The notes: generated from the sequence alone by a model not told the origin. 26,432 nt of DNA from a virus (IMGVR_UViG_3300021197_001060:1-26432), one strand, 5' to 3'. Shown: positions 7,974-14,779, counted from the first letter of the stretch. A program made the numbers and translations.

Positions 7974-9137
7974 CATTGGTATCCAGCGGTAGTATTTTTT
8001 GCCATGCGCGCCTTTGCGCTCTAGCTTTAGGTTGTTGCCCTTGAGCAAATCAATGCAGTTCCGTAGCGTTTTTTTGGTGCATCCATTAGGATTAGTTTCT
8101 TCGTCTTGTAGCATTTCAAACAGCTCTGTTTGCGCATACAGACGACCTGCCGTCATCACGCTGCTAAGCAAGATGTACTCATCTTCATACCTGCTGATTG
8201 CTTTGCCTATGTTGATCTGCGCACGCTGCTTTTCTTTTAGGTCGGTGATGTCGTCGACTGTCATGAACTGCACAGAATCTACTGACTCTTCATATCCCAC
8301 TGTTGCACTAGTCTGCTTGTACTTGAATCCGCCCTCAAAACTAATCTGGCTACGATCCTTTTCATTAATTACTAACAGCTCTTGGTGGAAGGCGAATTTA
8401 TCGTTGACGGGATCTAGTCCAAACATATTGTCTACGTCTGCTTTGAGATCTCCAACGCCCTCATAGATTAGCCGACCATCCATGCTTCTGTGCTTGTTGC
8501 AGTGCCCTAGTAGTATGACAGTGCCACCTGCAGCAGCGAACTCGCGAAAGACGTGCAGTACCTGTCGCATATCCCCCTTGTTAAGGACTGGTGCAAACTT
8601 TTTGAGAGTGTCACAGATCACGATCTTGCCGTCTGCCTCGCCCTCCTCGCGGATAGCATTTAGCAAATGGAGTGCATCAGTAGTCGTGCGCAGGGATGGA
8701 TCTTGTGAGTTGGCCAGAGTAACCATGGTCATATCATGCTTGTGGCCCATCTTGGCTTTCTGAAGTACGCCCTTGGCTCCGTCATCTTCGTTAAAGTAGA
8801 TCACGTCAGAGCCTTTTATGAGGTTATTCCGAATACTCTGGAATAGATTGCCTAGAATCCATACGGTCTTACCAGCTCCTGACGGCGCGTATACAAGCGT
8901 TACGGTGCCGGTGGTAATCATCCCCGGTATCACGTCTTTTTCTTTTGCCAGGCGCATCTCAAGCTCTTCTATGCGGTCATTGACTGCAACACTGCGGAGT
9001 CTTGAGAGTGATGATGATCCGTTCTGTTTTGTGTGGTATGGGTTTCCCGGAAAGGCTTCGTTGATGAGTTGTTCTTTTACTACAAACGCGGGTTTCTGGC
9101 CTACTGCTTCGCAGTAATCAGCCCAGTCGTCTTGCAT
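7971..9137 (-). CDS. RecA-fold RepA/DnaB-like ATPase (replicative helicase candidate)
   Basis: A 388-residue protein. A Walker A motif is clear at residues 84-91 (APSGAGKT), Walker B at about 171-176 (KIVICD), and a motif-3-like GGTVILLGHCNKH at 204-216, in the order found in RepA/RadA/DnaB-type AAA ATPases. The C terminus (from about 325) resembles a winged-helix domain (AQTELFEMLQDEE...KKTLRNCIDLL). It probably unwinds DNA or loads a helicase during phage replication. It is transcribed divergently from the annealing-protein operon and lies directly next to the repeat clusters, which could be its binding sites. Confidence 0.75.
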   Translation of the reverse strand: MQDDWADYCEAVGQKPAFVVKEQLINEAFPGNPYHTKQNGSSSLSRLRSVAVNDRIEELEMRLAKEKDVIPGMITTGTVTLVYAPSGAGKTVWILGNLFQSIRNNLIKGSDVIYFNEDDGAKGVLQKAKMGHKHDMTMVTLANSQDPSLRTTTDALHLLNAIREEGEADGKIVICDTLKKFAPVLNKGDMRQVLHVFREFAAAGGTVILLGHCNKHRSMDGRLIYEGVGDLKADVDNMFGLDPVNDKFAFHQELLVINEKDRSQISFEGGFKYKQTSATVGYEESVDSVQFMTVDDITDLKEKQRAQINIGKAISRYEDEYILLSSVMTAGRLYAQTELFEMLQDEETNPNGCTKKTLRNCIDLLKGNNLKLERKGAHGKKYYRWIPM

Positions 9138-9218
9138 TCTTGTCCCCTTTTTTGTTGTGGTGAAAGCCCATAACTGTGACCGACTTTAGCGTATCTGTCA
9201 ACAAACACAGCAAAAGGT

Positions 9219-9247
9219 TTGCAAAGTTTTAAAAAGTTTTGTAGACT
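9219..9247 (+). promoter_or_regulatory. Candidate sigma-70 promoter for the annealing-protein operon
   Basis: TTGCAA (9219-9224) and TAGACT (9242-9247) are separated by exactly 17 bases in an AT-rich divergent intergenic region, 29 bases before the ATG at 9277. Each hexamer matches the consensus at 4 of 6 positions, so this is a moderate candidate. The start itself is set by AAGGAG. Confidence 0.4.
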
Positions 9248-9276
9248 GCAAGCTCAATCAAAAAAAGGAGAACGTA

Positions 9277-9891
9277 ATGTCAGGCACCGTAAAGATCCAT
9301 GGCAAGGAATATAAGACTGTAGCCTTGCGTGTTCAGGAGTTCAGAGAAAAGCACTCGGACTTTACTATTCAAACTGAGCTTGTTGAAGCTAACGACACCT
9401 TGGTTATTGTCAAAGCAACGATAGCCGCTGGAGGCATAGTTATTTCTACTGGCTATGCCGAAGAAGTAAGGTCAGCTAGCAAAATCAATCGTACTTCAGC
9501 CCTTGAAAATGCAGAGACCAGCGCAGTAGGCAGGGCTTTAGCATTCTTTGGAATGGGCGGATCAGAGATAGCATCTGCTGATGAGGTGGCTAATGCGATT
9601 AGTCAGCAGAACAGCCAGCCAGCTATCGAAGAAACTAACAAACTCATTGCCCATAACGAAGCATTAAAAAACAACTTTGCTTCTGTCTACTTTATTAAAG
9701 AGTACGTCAATATGGACAGCCCTAACTGGGAAAACCTAGCTGAGGCATGGGGTGAGATTTCAAATGAGGATAAGGCTGTTTTATGGCTGGCTCCTTCAAA
9801 GGGCGGGGTATTTACTACGGCTGAACGTGCCGCGCTTAGATCTGATGAGTTCAACGCCGCAAGGAAAGTAATGGGAGAAAACAATGGATGA
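9277..9891 (+). CDS. Rad52/ERF-like single-strand annealing protein
   Basis: A 204-residue protein. The N-terminal 100 residues carry alternating beta strands (IQTELVEANDTLVIVKATI) followed by the helix SALENAETSAVGRALAFFG at 74-92. This resembles the conserved T-D-A-x-x-R-A-L-x-x-F-G helix of Rad52-fold annealing proteins (Sak, ERF). Such proteins pair complementary single strands in recombination and end repair. The C-terminal part is a linker plus an acidic helical domain. It is followed by an SSB-like gene with an 8-base overlap. The family call is from motif likeness; Erf and Sak cannot be separated here. Confidence 0.65.
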   Translation: MSGTVKIHGKEYKTVALRVQEFREKHSDFTIQTELVEANDTLVIVKATIAAGGIVISTGYAEEVRSASKINRTSALENAETSAVGRALAFFGMGGSEIASADEVANAISQQNSQPAIEETNKLIAHNEALKNNFASVYFIKEYVNMDSPNWENLAEAWGEISNEDKAVLWLAPSKGGVFTTAERAALRSDEFNAARKVMGENNG

Positions 9892-10186
9892 TAAAGTCTT
9901 TGTAGATGGGATGATGGCTAAGCGGCCAGATGATGGTGCGCCTGATTTTGTAAAGCTAAAGCTGTCATTAAAGCTGGATGAGTTTGGCCCTTGGGTTGCA
10001 GCTCAAAAGGCAAAAGATCCTAGTCTTGAATGGCTCAACATCGAAGTTAAAGAAGGTCGATCTGGCAAGTGGTATGCTGAGCGTAATATGTGGAAGCCTA
10101 GCGGCGACCAGCCTGCTCGACAGCCATCTCGTAGCGGCCCGCCACGTAATGTCCAGCCTATGCCAAACGACGATATCCCTTGGTGA
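9884..10186 (+). CDS. Small SSB-like protein with acidic tip
   Basis: A 100-residue protein. A compact beta-rich segment (about 20-75, with KLKLSLKLDEFGPWV and WLNIEVKEGRSGKWYAE) is followed by a Pro/Arg/Gln-rich linker and the C terminus PNDDIPW. That ending closely mimics the D-D-D-I-P-F tip by which bacterial SSB recruits partner proteins. It overlaps the annealing-protein gene, supporting a role in ssDNA handling. An OB fold is not proven from sequence alone. A strong terminator follows 8 bases after the stop. Confidence 0.6.
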   Translation: MDDKVFVDGMMAKRPDDGAPDFVKLKLSLKLDEFGPWVAAQKAKDPSLEWLNIEVKEGRSGKWYAERNMWKPSGDQPARQPSRSGPPRNVQPMPNDDIPW

Positions 10187-10193
10187 GTGACTT

Positions 10194-10217
10194 GCCCCGT
10201 TTCGGCGGGGCTTTTTT
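10194..10217 (+). terminator. Intrinsic terminator after the SSB-like gene
   Basis: GCCCCG and CGGGGC form a perfect 6-bp stem with a 6-base loop, followed by six T. The T-run runs directly into AGGAG, the ribosome binding site of the next gene, so termination and initiation signals touch. Confidence 0.9.
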
Positions 10218-10228
10218 AGGAGCATTCA

Positions 10229-10417
10229 ATGAATGAGAAAACCGAATACCTTTATTACCGCGATCTGTTTCACATCTTTAAGGCGTATACGTCACCGAAG
10301 TTAATTAGAGTGCTGGAGTCTCAAGGCATTAAGTATTTTACTGATGCAAACGGCAAGCCCTTTACTACAAGGGCCGCCATCGAAGGGGCATTAACCGAAG
10401 AAGACCAGCCTGCCTAG
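10229..10417 (+). CDS. Small DUF4224/excisionase-like protein
   Basis: A 62-residue protein with AGGAG at the right distance. The segment LIRVLESQGIKYFTDANGKPF followed by TTRAAIEGAL (residues 24-55) has the pattern of DUF4224-type and excisionase-like winged-helix proteins, in which a short helix leads to GI-x-x-x-x-x-x-x-G-x-P. A DNA-binding regulator is the likely role. The gene sits behind a terminator, so it is probably expressed by readthrough. Its stop TAG and the opposite gene's stop share the tetranucleotide CTAG. Confidence 0.6.
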   Translation: MNEKTEYLYYRDLFHIFKAYTSPKLIRVLESQGIKYFTDANGKPFTTRAAIEGALTEEDQPA

Positions 10418-11568
10418 GCTCTTGGTCTGATGGTTATCCGACTAACTTCGCCATCCTGTGAGTCGTATGTAATAACCTTTGCGCCACGCTGGGACATAAG
10501 CCCTAAACGTGTGGCGTATGAATCCCTAGATGCAAGCGTGGGGTGCTGTTCTGTAATGGCCCCCGCGTCTTCCAGCAATCTTTCGTGGTGGTAATGGCCT
10601 GAATGAATATAAGCTATCTTTGACTTACCCCAATCCTCTCTGAATCTAGGCTCGCTTGAGAATACCTTGGGCAAGCTACCCATCTTTGCCTTATGCCCAT
10701 GGTGAAAGCACAGCATAGTCTCGCCATGCCGATAAGCGTAGTAAGGGAAATCGTTGTCGATGACCTCAAGCCTTGGCTCCTTGGAATACAGCTTCCTAAT
10801 AAACTTACGTAGCCATATAGAGCCAGCAATGTCATGGTTGCCCTCAGCACATACGAACACCACCTTCTCGTATTTTTCTAGCATCATTCGGACAGCTTCA
10901 TCCATGACTGTCATCGCTATATCTACTATGCGCGAGTATCTAGAGTCACCTTCAAGCAGATTTTTACCTGACGGAGTGAGCTGCTCTAAACCGTCCCAGT
11001 GCAGGAAGTCTCCCAGATTGCAGAGCATTCCTATCTTACTCTTGGGCGTACTGTCGATCATCTCCTTGATGCTGGACAGAAATAAATCTCTCGCCATGTT
11101 GGTGTCGTAGTCTTCACTGGTCTCTTGTCCCCAGCAGTAGCTGCCCAGGTGAAAATCCGTAATGACCAGCAAACTTAATAAGTCTTGCTCAACCTGCTTT
11201 GGCTTTTTGACTGGCTTCCATGGGGTAATGCCATCGCACGCTATTTCAATACGCTTAATCATTGCCTGGAACTGAGCTTCTTTGTCGGCAATAGACTTAA
11301 CCCATTGACCAACTGGCTTGCCTTCATCGTTGTAATAAGTTGATACGCCCTTTACGTTAAACCCCGAAGGGACAGTGTGCGTCATATCGTGCTGAGGTGA
11401 GTAACCTTGTGCAGCAGCCTTGTCTCTGACTGACTTAACAATATCTCTGACAGTCCATCTAGATCCGCCAACTTCTTTGGCTATGTTTGTATAGCCCATG
11501 CCAAGTTCGTGCATCTCGATAACTTTGCGTTGCTTTTCGGTAGTGCAATATCTTAATAAACTCATCAT
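10414..11568 (-). CDS. HTH-domain metallophosphoesterase
   Basis: 384 residues from the ATG chosen at 11568; an upstream TTG at 11640 would overlap the neighbouring gene and is unlikely. Residues 10-48 form a helix-turn-helix (EKQRKVIEMHELGMGYTNIA then GGSRWTVRDIV). Residues 130-380 are a calcineurin-like phosphoesterase with all metal motifs: DFH 138-140, GD 186-187, GNHD 243-246, HHGHK 289-293 and SGHYHHE 323-329. Mre11/SbcD-like nucleases share these motifs, so a DNA phosphodiesterase is plausible. The substrate is unknown. The DNA-binding N terminus suggests the enzyme is directed to DNA. Confidence 0.8.
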   Translation of the reverse strand: MMSLLRYCTTEKQRKVIEMHELGMGYTNIAKEVGGSRWTVRDIVKSVRDKAAAQGYSPQHDMTHTVPSGFNVKGVSTYYNDEGKPVGQWVKSIADKEAQFQAMIKRIEIACDGITPWKPVKKPKQVEQDLLSLLVITDFHLGSYCWGQETSEDYDTNMARDLFLSSIKEMIDSTPKSKIGMLCNLGDFLHWDGLEQLTPSGKNLLEGDSRYSRIVDIAMTVMDEAVRMMLEKYEKVVFVCAEGNHDIAGSIWLRKFIRKLYSKEPRLEVIDNDFPYYAYRHGETMLCFHHGHKAKMGSLPKVFSSEPRFREDWGKSKIAYIHSGHYHHERLLEDAGAITEQHPTLASRDSYATRLGLMSQRGAKVITYDSQDGEVSRITIRPRA

Positions 11569-11590
11569 CTCCCCCCGGATAGATGTTGTT

Positions 11591-11797
11591 TTATGGCTGC
11601 AAGTTTCGCATCGTATTTGCTCTAGCAAGTACGGCGACAATTTGAGTTAGCTCAACAGGATCTACAGAAATAGTTATGTTCGACTCTTCGGTGTGCGCTA
11701 CTTTTGTGTAGTGTAAGTGAAGGTAGGATAGCAATGTCGACAGAGCTTCTTCTTCTGTTCGTATTGGTTTCAGTGCCTCTTCAGGCTTCGTAGCCAT
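11591..11797 (-). CDS. Hypothetical protein, 68 aa
   Basis: A 68-residue acidic protein with a good GGAG ribosome binding site. It is mostly helical with a central segment ISVDPVELTQIVAVLARA. It ends 22 bases before the phosphoesterase ATG and is probably cotranscribed with it. About 200 bases upstream lack a recognisable gene, so a promoter for this pair could lie there. No family recognised. Confidence 0.6.
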   Translation of the reverse strand: MATKPEEALKPIRTEEEALSTLLSYLHLHYTKVAHTEESNITISVDPVELTQIVAVLARANTMRNLQP

Positions 11798-11995
11798 AGT
11801 GTACTCCTTTGCGGGTCATAGCCCAGTGGTTGATAGTTGGATAGGGTGTCATAGCGAGAGAGGATGTCAAGTGCCAGCACTCTGCAAGTATTGTGCCACC
11901 GCAGGGCAGGAGGGTGCAGCGATTTTTGCCCACCGGGGCGCTGCCGACCGGCTCAACAGGCGAGGAGTACAGGAGTCGCCTTGGACTTGGGCAGT

Positions 11996-12151
11996 CTAAC
12001 AGTAAGGGTCGAAGTCATGCCACTCTTGTGTTTCATCTGACTGACCATCGTACTCCAATTCTTCGCAGTCAATGCAGACTCCATCATCATCAAGAAAGCC
12101 AGACTCCATTTGCTTGAGGCAAATAATGCAATGCTCAAGGTTATCGTCCAT
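11996..12151 (-). CDS. Tiny zinc-ribbon protein, 51 aa
   Basis: The start at 12151 has GGAGG at ideal spacing and the gene overlaps the upstream stop by 11 bases. The sequence contains C8xxC11 and C26xxC29 separated by 14 residues, a complete four-cysteine zinc ribbon, with a very acidic tail. Small acidic zinc ribbons in phage accessory arms are often host-takeover factors, but no target can be inferred. A longer reading frame over the same bases looks like a shadow because it lacks a well-placed ribosome binding site. Confidence 0.65.
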   Translation of the reverse strand: MDDNLEHCIICLKQMESGFLDDDGVCIDCEELEYDGQSDETQEWHDFDPYC

Positions 12152-12398
12152 TGTTTAGCCTCCATTCTTTTCCGTCATCGTAGCCATAAATGTAATGGAT
12201 GGATGCCCGAAGATCTGAGTTGTCTTCAACGGCATCGTTCCAGCCACGCCGGTAATCTGCCTTTACCATGTCAAGGTAATCATTCATGTGCCACGTACAG
12301 ACATCGCCTGTGATATTGGGAACTGCTTTAAACGATTCCCGGAAATCACGCAGCGCACTGATAGATTCCTCTAGCGAATCAAGTGGTAACTCTTTCAT
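12141..12398 (-). CDS. Hypothetical protein, 85 aa
   Basis: An 85-residue protein starting at an ATG that overlaps the upstream stop (ATGA), with GAGGAGG ahead of it. The first half is an amphipathic helix (LDSLEESISALRDFRESFK) and the second contains aromatic residues, as in DYRRGWNDAVEDN. The last element resembles small phage proteins with a W-N-D-A motif. Function unknown; part of the accessory operon. Confidence 0.65.
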   Translation of the reverse strand: MKELPLDSLEESISALRDFRESFKAVPNITGDVCTWHMNDYLDMVKADYRRGWNDAVEDNSDLRASIHYIYGYDDGKEWRLNNGR

Positions 12399-12691
12399 TG
12401 GAATGCCTCCTCAAGCGCCCAGCAAACATCGGCGTCGTTAATGATAGGTCGGCCATGCCAGGTGCAGGTTTCATTAAACAATATGTCTGTAGGCTCATTA
12501 AATACTTCACCCCAAAACTCATGGGTATCAGCAGAGTTTACGACAATGTATTCAGCATCAATCTCACTGGCATCAACAAACAAGCTAGCAATACAGTTGA
12601 CTCTATCGAAGTCGTCAATGTCAGCACCCTCAAAGTGATCGACATCGTCAGGAACGATAGCTTCAACCTTGATAAAGATTTTTTTACTCAT
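12395..12691 (-). CDS. Acidic hypothetical protein, 98 aa
   Basis: The frame opens further upstream, but the ATG at 12691 begins a convincing strand (KKIFIKVEAIV) and overlaps the upstream stop by 8 bases; it is chosen for that reason. The product is rich in Asp and Glu with beta strands such as AEYIVVNSA. Acidity suggests a nucleic-acid mimic or inhibitor is possible, but that is speculation. No family recognised. Confidence 0.6.
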   Translation of the reverse strand: MSKKIFIKVEAIVPDDVDHFEGADIDDFDRVNCIASLFVDASEIDAEYIVVNSADTHEFWGEVFNEPTDILFNETCTWHGRPIINDADVCWALEEAFQ

Positions 12692-12872
12692 AGTTAAACA
12701 CCTCATCAATTGTCTTGTATGAAGGTATGCCATTTATCTGCTTGCTGCCAAGCACTTCAGTAATAAAGTCATCCATATCCTCAAAGGTAGGACGTATGTC
12801 ATTGCCAGCGCAGTAGTTAAAATAAACCCGGAGTAAAGTCTCCGGGTAGTATTTGTCATTGGGTTTTTGCAT
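12684..12872 (-). CDS. Hypothetical protein, 62 aa
   Basis: The ATG at 12872 follows GGAGAAG; longer versions would run deep into the neighbouring gene. It carries an N-terminal helix with aromatic residues (YYPETLLRVYFNYC) and an acidic helix (FEDMDDFITEVL). It overlaps both neighbours, consistent with a tightly packed operon. Function unknown. Confidence 0.55.
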   Translation of the reverse strand: MQKPNDKYYPETLLRVYFNYCAGNDIRPTFEDMDDFITEVLGSKQINGIPSYKTIDEVFNYE

Positions 12873-13221
12873 TTTTCTTCTCCAAGTCACGCAGCTCCTC
12901 ATTAAGATGATAGATACAAGAGTTGATCTCAATCATCAGGGTTGCACAATTATCGGACAGCCTAGGCATTTTGTTTAGATGGTTATGCGCAGCTCTAAGA
13001 AACTCAACTGCATTGACAATACGATCACGCCCATCAAGGTAAGCCACCACCTTGTCAGTGGTAACAACATCGGGGAATAAACTTCTTGCCGTTGCCCTTA
13101 CCAGCTGCGGGTAGATATTCTTGGGATCATACAGATCAAGCAGGTTATCAATAAGAATTTTTACCTCTGACTCTAAAAGCTCAGGGCAAATACCACTTAC
13201 ATATTTAGTTGTTAAATCCAT
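12856..13221 (-). CDS. Hypothetical helical protein, 121 aa
   Basis: A 121-residue, mostly helical protein ending in a charged Lys/Asn-rich tail. Its ATG overlaps the stop of the upstream gene (TAATG). The segments ESEVKILIDNLLDLYD and RIVNAVEFLRAAHNHL are amphipathic. It contains no recognisable catalytic motif. It belongs to the run of small accessory genes. Confidence 0.6.
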   Translation of the reverse strand: MDLTTKYVSGICPELLESEVKILIDNLLDLYDPKNIYPQLVRATARSLFPDVVTTDKVVAYLDGRDRIVNAVEFLRAAHNHLNKMPRLSDNCATLMIEINSCIYHLNEELRDLEKKNAKTQ

Positions 13222-13406
13222 TAGTAAAAAGTCTCCGGTTCAATAGGCTCATCAGCCGTGTAATTAGGATTGCTAAGTACCTCTGGTCGGTACATTGAAA
13301 GTTTTACCTCTTCGCATTTGTCGCACACTTTGCACAACGGAATACCTCTTGCATCGTATTCCCACCAAGCGTCTTCGTTTTCATGCATACAATTACGTAA
13401 ATCCAT
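13221..13406 (-). CDS. Small Cys-rich putative zinc-binding protein, 61 aa
   Basis: A 61-residue protein with C6 and H8 near the N terminus, then C25xxC28xxC31 (LCKVCDKC), followed by EVKLSMYRPEVL and an acidic tail ending FY. Small proteins of this style, with W-W-E/aromatic then C-x-x-C-x-x-C, are common in phage genomes and remain uncharacterised. AGGAG precedes the ATG. Zinc binding is likely; function unknown. Confidence 0.65.
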   Translation of the reverse strand: MDLRNCMHENEDAWWEYDARGIPLCKVCDKCEEVKLSMYRPEVLSNPNYTADEPIEPETFY

Positions 13407-13436
13407 TACTTACTCCTTTGTTGATTAGTGAGGGAT

Positions 13437-13497
13437 TTCCGCAGCCCCCGCCTAAGCCGGGGTGCGGAATCCTGAACGGCTATATCGTTATAGCCGT
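13437..13497 (-). promoter_or_regulatory. Two adjacent RNA hairpins between genes
   Basis: In transcription order (- strand) the first hairpin (13497-13476) is a perfect 9-bp stem ACGGCTATA/TATAGCCGT with a 4-base loop, and it contains the last codons and stop of the upstream gene. The second (13469-13437) has a 7-bp outer stem TTCCGCA/TGCGGAA, then CCCC/GGGG after a bulge, and a CTAA loop. Neither is followed by a T-run, so they look like RNA-stability or processing elements rather than a classical terminator. Confidence 0.6.
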
Positions 13498-13667
13498 CCT
13501 TCGTAAAACTCTTCATAAAGCTCTCTTGCTATTTGTTTAATAACGGTTTTATCTTCACAGCATTCTACTCCCTGCTCTGCTATCCAAAGATCTACCGCTT
13601 TGCTGTAGCAAACTAAATAAACAAGATTTTTATCGACTAAATTTAAATTTATTTCAGTTAATTTCAT
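13488..13667 (-). CDS. Hypothetical protein, 59 aa
   Basis: The ATG at 13667 follows AAGGAG with ideal spacing. The product is 59 residues, beginning KLTEINLNLVDKNLVYLV and ending in an acidic/aromatic helix (ARELYEEFYEGRL), with a CC pair near residue 36. The gene follows ardC after 18 bases and its stop lies inside a 9-bp hairpin. Function unknown. Confidence 0.65.
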   Translation of the reverse strand: MKLTEINLNLVDKNLVYLVCYSKAVDLWIAEQGVECCEDKTVIKQIARELYEEFYEGRL

Positions 13668-13685
13668 AACGTTCTCCTTGGTTAG

Positions 13686-14513
13686 TTATGCGGCTTCATA
13701 CTTCCGCATCATGGTGAACTGCGTCATGCAATACTCGCTGGCCTTTCTTGCTTCTGTTGCTGCAGTCGTTAAGTACTTGGGGTCAGACTTGATTGCCTTC
13801 TTCCAAGAGTTGAGATAGCTAGCGTGTTGAGCAATGTCATAGGTCACACCTAGCTCGCTACATAAGAAGATAGATCCAAGCTCTGCAACCAATTCTTCTT
13901 TTGCGTAGTCTTCGCTACCAAAGGCGCCAGTTAGTGGGCGAGCCAGTCTTGAGTTGTGGCCGGTAGCATGGATGCACTCGTGGTACAGGGTTGATTGATG
14001 CGCGTCGTCAGATTCAAATTGCCCTGGCATAGGCATTCTGATCTCATCAGCTGATGGCGAGTAGCAGGGGTTATGATATTCGTCTGCGCTTACCTTGACA
14101 TTTATTGCGTTCGGAATCTCGTACGGCTCATCAAGTTTTGTTTGTCGTAACTCAATCTCCGGCAGCTCAATACCTGTTTGCTCAATGTTGAATAGGTTGT
14201 ATATCCTGGCAAATTTGTAAGACTTTTCGCTGTCTTCTTTGTCTTTGCCGCTGCCGAAGAAGATTGCAGGTGTGGCCTTCTGGTCTTTGACGGTGCCACC
14301 AAGCTCAACAACTTGCTTGTATGTCAACCAGTAAGGTTTGCTATAGCCATGAAGCCAGCTTGATATCATAGTCATCAGCTGGTTTGTGCCATTGTAAGGT
14401 CGCTTGCTTACCCAGTTTTGGTGGAGGCATGATTGAGACTGCCATGTTTTTCTCCATGACGTTTCATCTTCCATCGCTGCCATCACAAGCTCGAGGATTC
14501 GATCGTATTTCAT
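13686..14513 (-). CDS. ardC: ArdC-like antirestriction protein
   Basis: 275 residues from the ATG at 14513, which has GGAG at good distance; an alternative ATG at 14564 lacks one. The N-terminal domain has the ArdC ssDNA-binding pattern (SWRKTWQ, RPYNGTNQLM, WLTYKQVVELGGTV, then TPAIFFG). The C-terminal domain is a zincin-like metallopeptidase with HECIH at 178-182 and KEELVAELG at 205-213. ArdC proteins of plasmids protect incoming single-stranded DNA from restriction. Here it would protect the phage genome early, though phage roles are less studied. It is preceded by a nested inverted repeat. Confidence 0.85.
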   Translation of the reverse strand: MKYDRILELVMAAMEDETSWRKTWQSQSCLHQNWVSKRPYNGTNQLMTMISSWLHGYSKPYWLTYKQVVELGGTVKDQKATPAIFFGSGKDKEDSEKSYKFARIYNLFNIEQTGIELPEIELRQTKLDEPYEIPNAINVKVSADEYHNPCYSPSADEIRMPMPGQFESDDAHQSTLYHECIHATGHNSRLARPLTGAFGSEDYAKEELVAELGSIFLCSELGVTYDIAQHASYLNSWKKAIKSDPKYLTTAATEARKASEYCMTQFTMMRKYEAA

Positions 14514-14531
14514 AGGTTGTACTCCGTTGGG

Positions 14532-14579
14532 TGTAAACATCTGGGGCGTTGATACCCCAGACATAGGTTAAAGTTTACA
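14532..14579. promoter_or_regulatory. Nested inverted repeat upstream of ardC
   Basis: TCTGGGG (14540-14546) pairs with CCCCAGA (14555-14561) around an 8-base loop. Outside it TGTAAAC (14532-14538) pairs with GTTTACA (14573-14579). It lies in the 5' leader of ardC if the ATG at 14513 is used. It could be an operator or an RNA control element. Confidence 0.5.
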
Positions 14580-14596
14580 TAACTTCTGCAAACTTA

Positions 14597-14779
14597 TCAA
14601 AGGTTATTAGCTTTAGCGTGTTCATCATCTATGATCTTGATGATGGTATCTTTGCATAAACCAAACTCCATGGCCCATCGTGCAAAGCCAAGAGTATCGT
14701 TTTGATTGATAAGATAATGCTCGACATTGGTTAGCACTGTCTCGCCAGCATCGCCACGTTGCCACCATTCAGGATTCAT
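14597..14779 (-). CDS. Hypothetical protein, 60 aa
   Basis: The ATG at 14779 is 6 bases after GGGAGG; longer forms would lie wholly inside the upstream gene. The 60-residue product contains NPEWWQRGDAGETVL and an amphipathic C-terminal helix (CKDTIIKIIDDEHAKAN). It overlaps the upstream stop by 11 bases. Function unknown. Confidence 0.6.
   Translation of the reverse strand: MNPEWWQRGDAGETVLTNVEHYLINQNDTLGFARWAMEFGLCKDTIIKIIDDEHAKANNL

Noticed and set aside
7677-8024. + strand frame across the 9-bp repeats giving FAQFAQFA-like protein
   Set aside because: The repeat period of 9 makes it look like a repetitive protein, but it lies antisense to ninB and the ATPase with no ribosome binding site.
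7999-9117. Several long + strand frames antisense to the ATPase
   Set aside because: Ser/Leu-rich shadows of a gene with clear Walker motifs on the opposite strand.
9196-9201. TTGACA on the - strand ahead of the ATPase gene
   Set aside because: The position is attractive for a divergent promoter but the expected -10 positions read CACAGT or ACAGTT, too weak.
11865-11870. TTGACA on the - strand ahead of the 68-residue gene
   Set aside because: No acceptable -10 hexamer at 16-18 bases; not called as a promoter.
11812-11880. tRNA-like start (AGCCCAGTGGTTGATAG)
   Set aside because: It resembles a D-arm, but no T-arm consensus or closing acceptor stem follows.
11953-12165. - strand 70-codon frame
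   Set aside because: The alternative 51-residue frame has a better ribosome binding site and a clean four-cysteine pattern.
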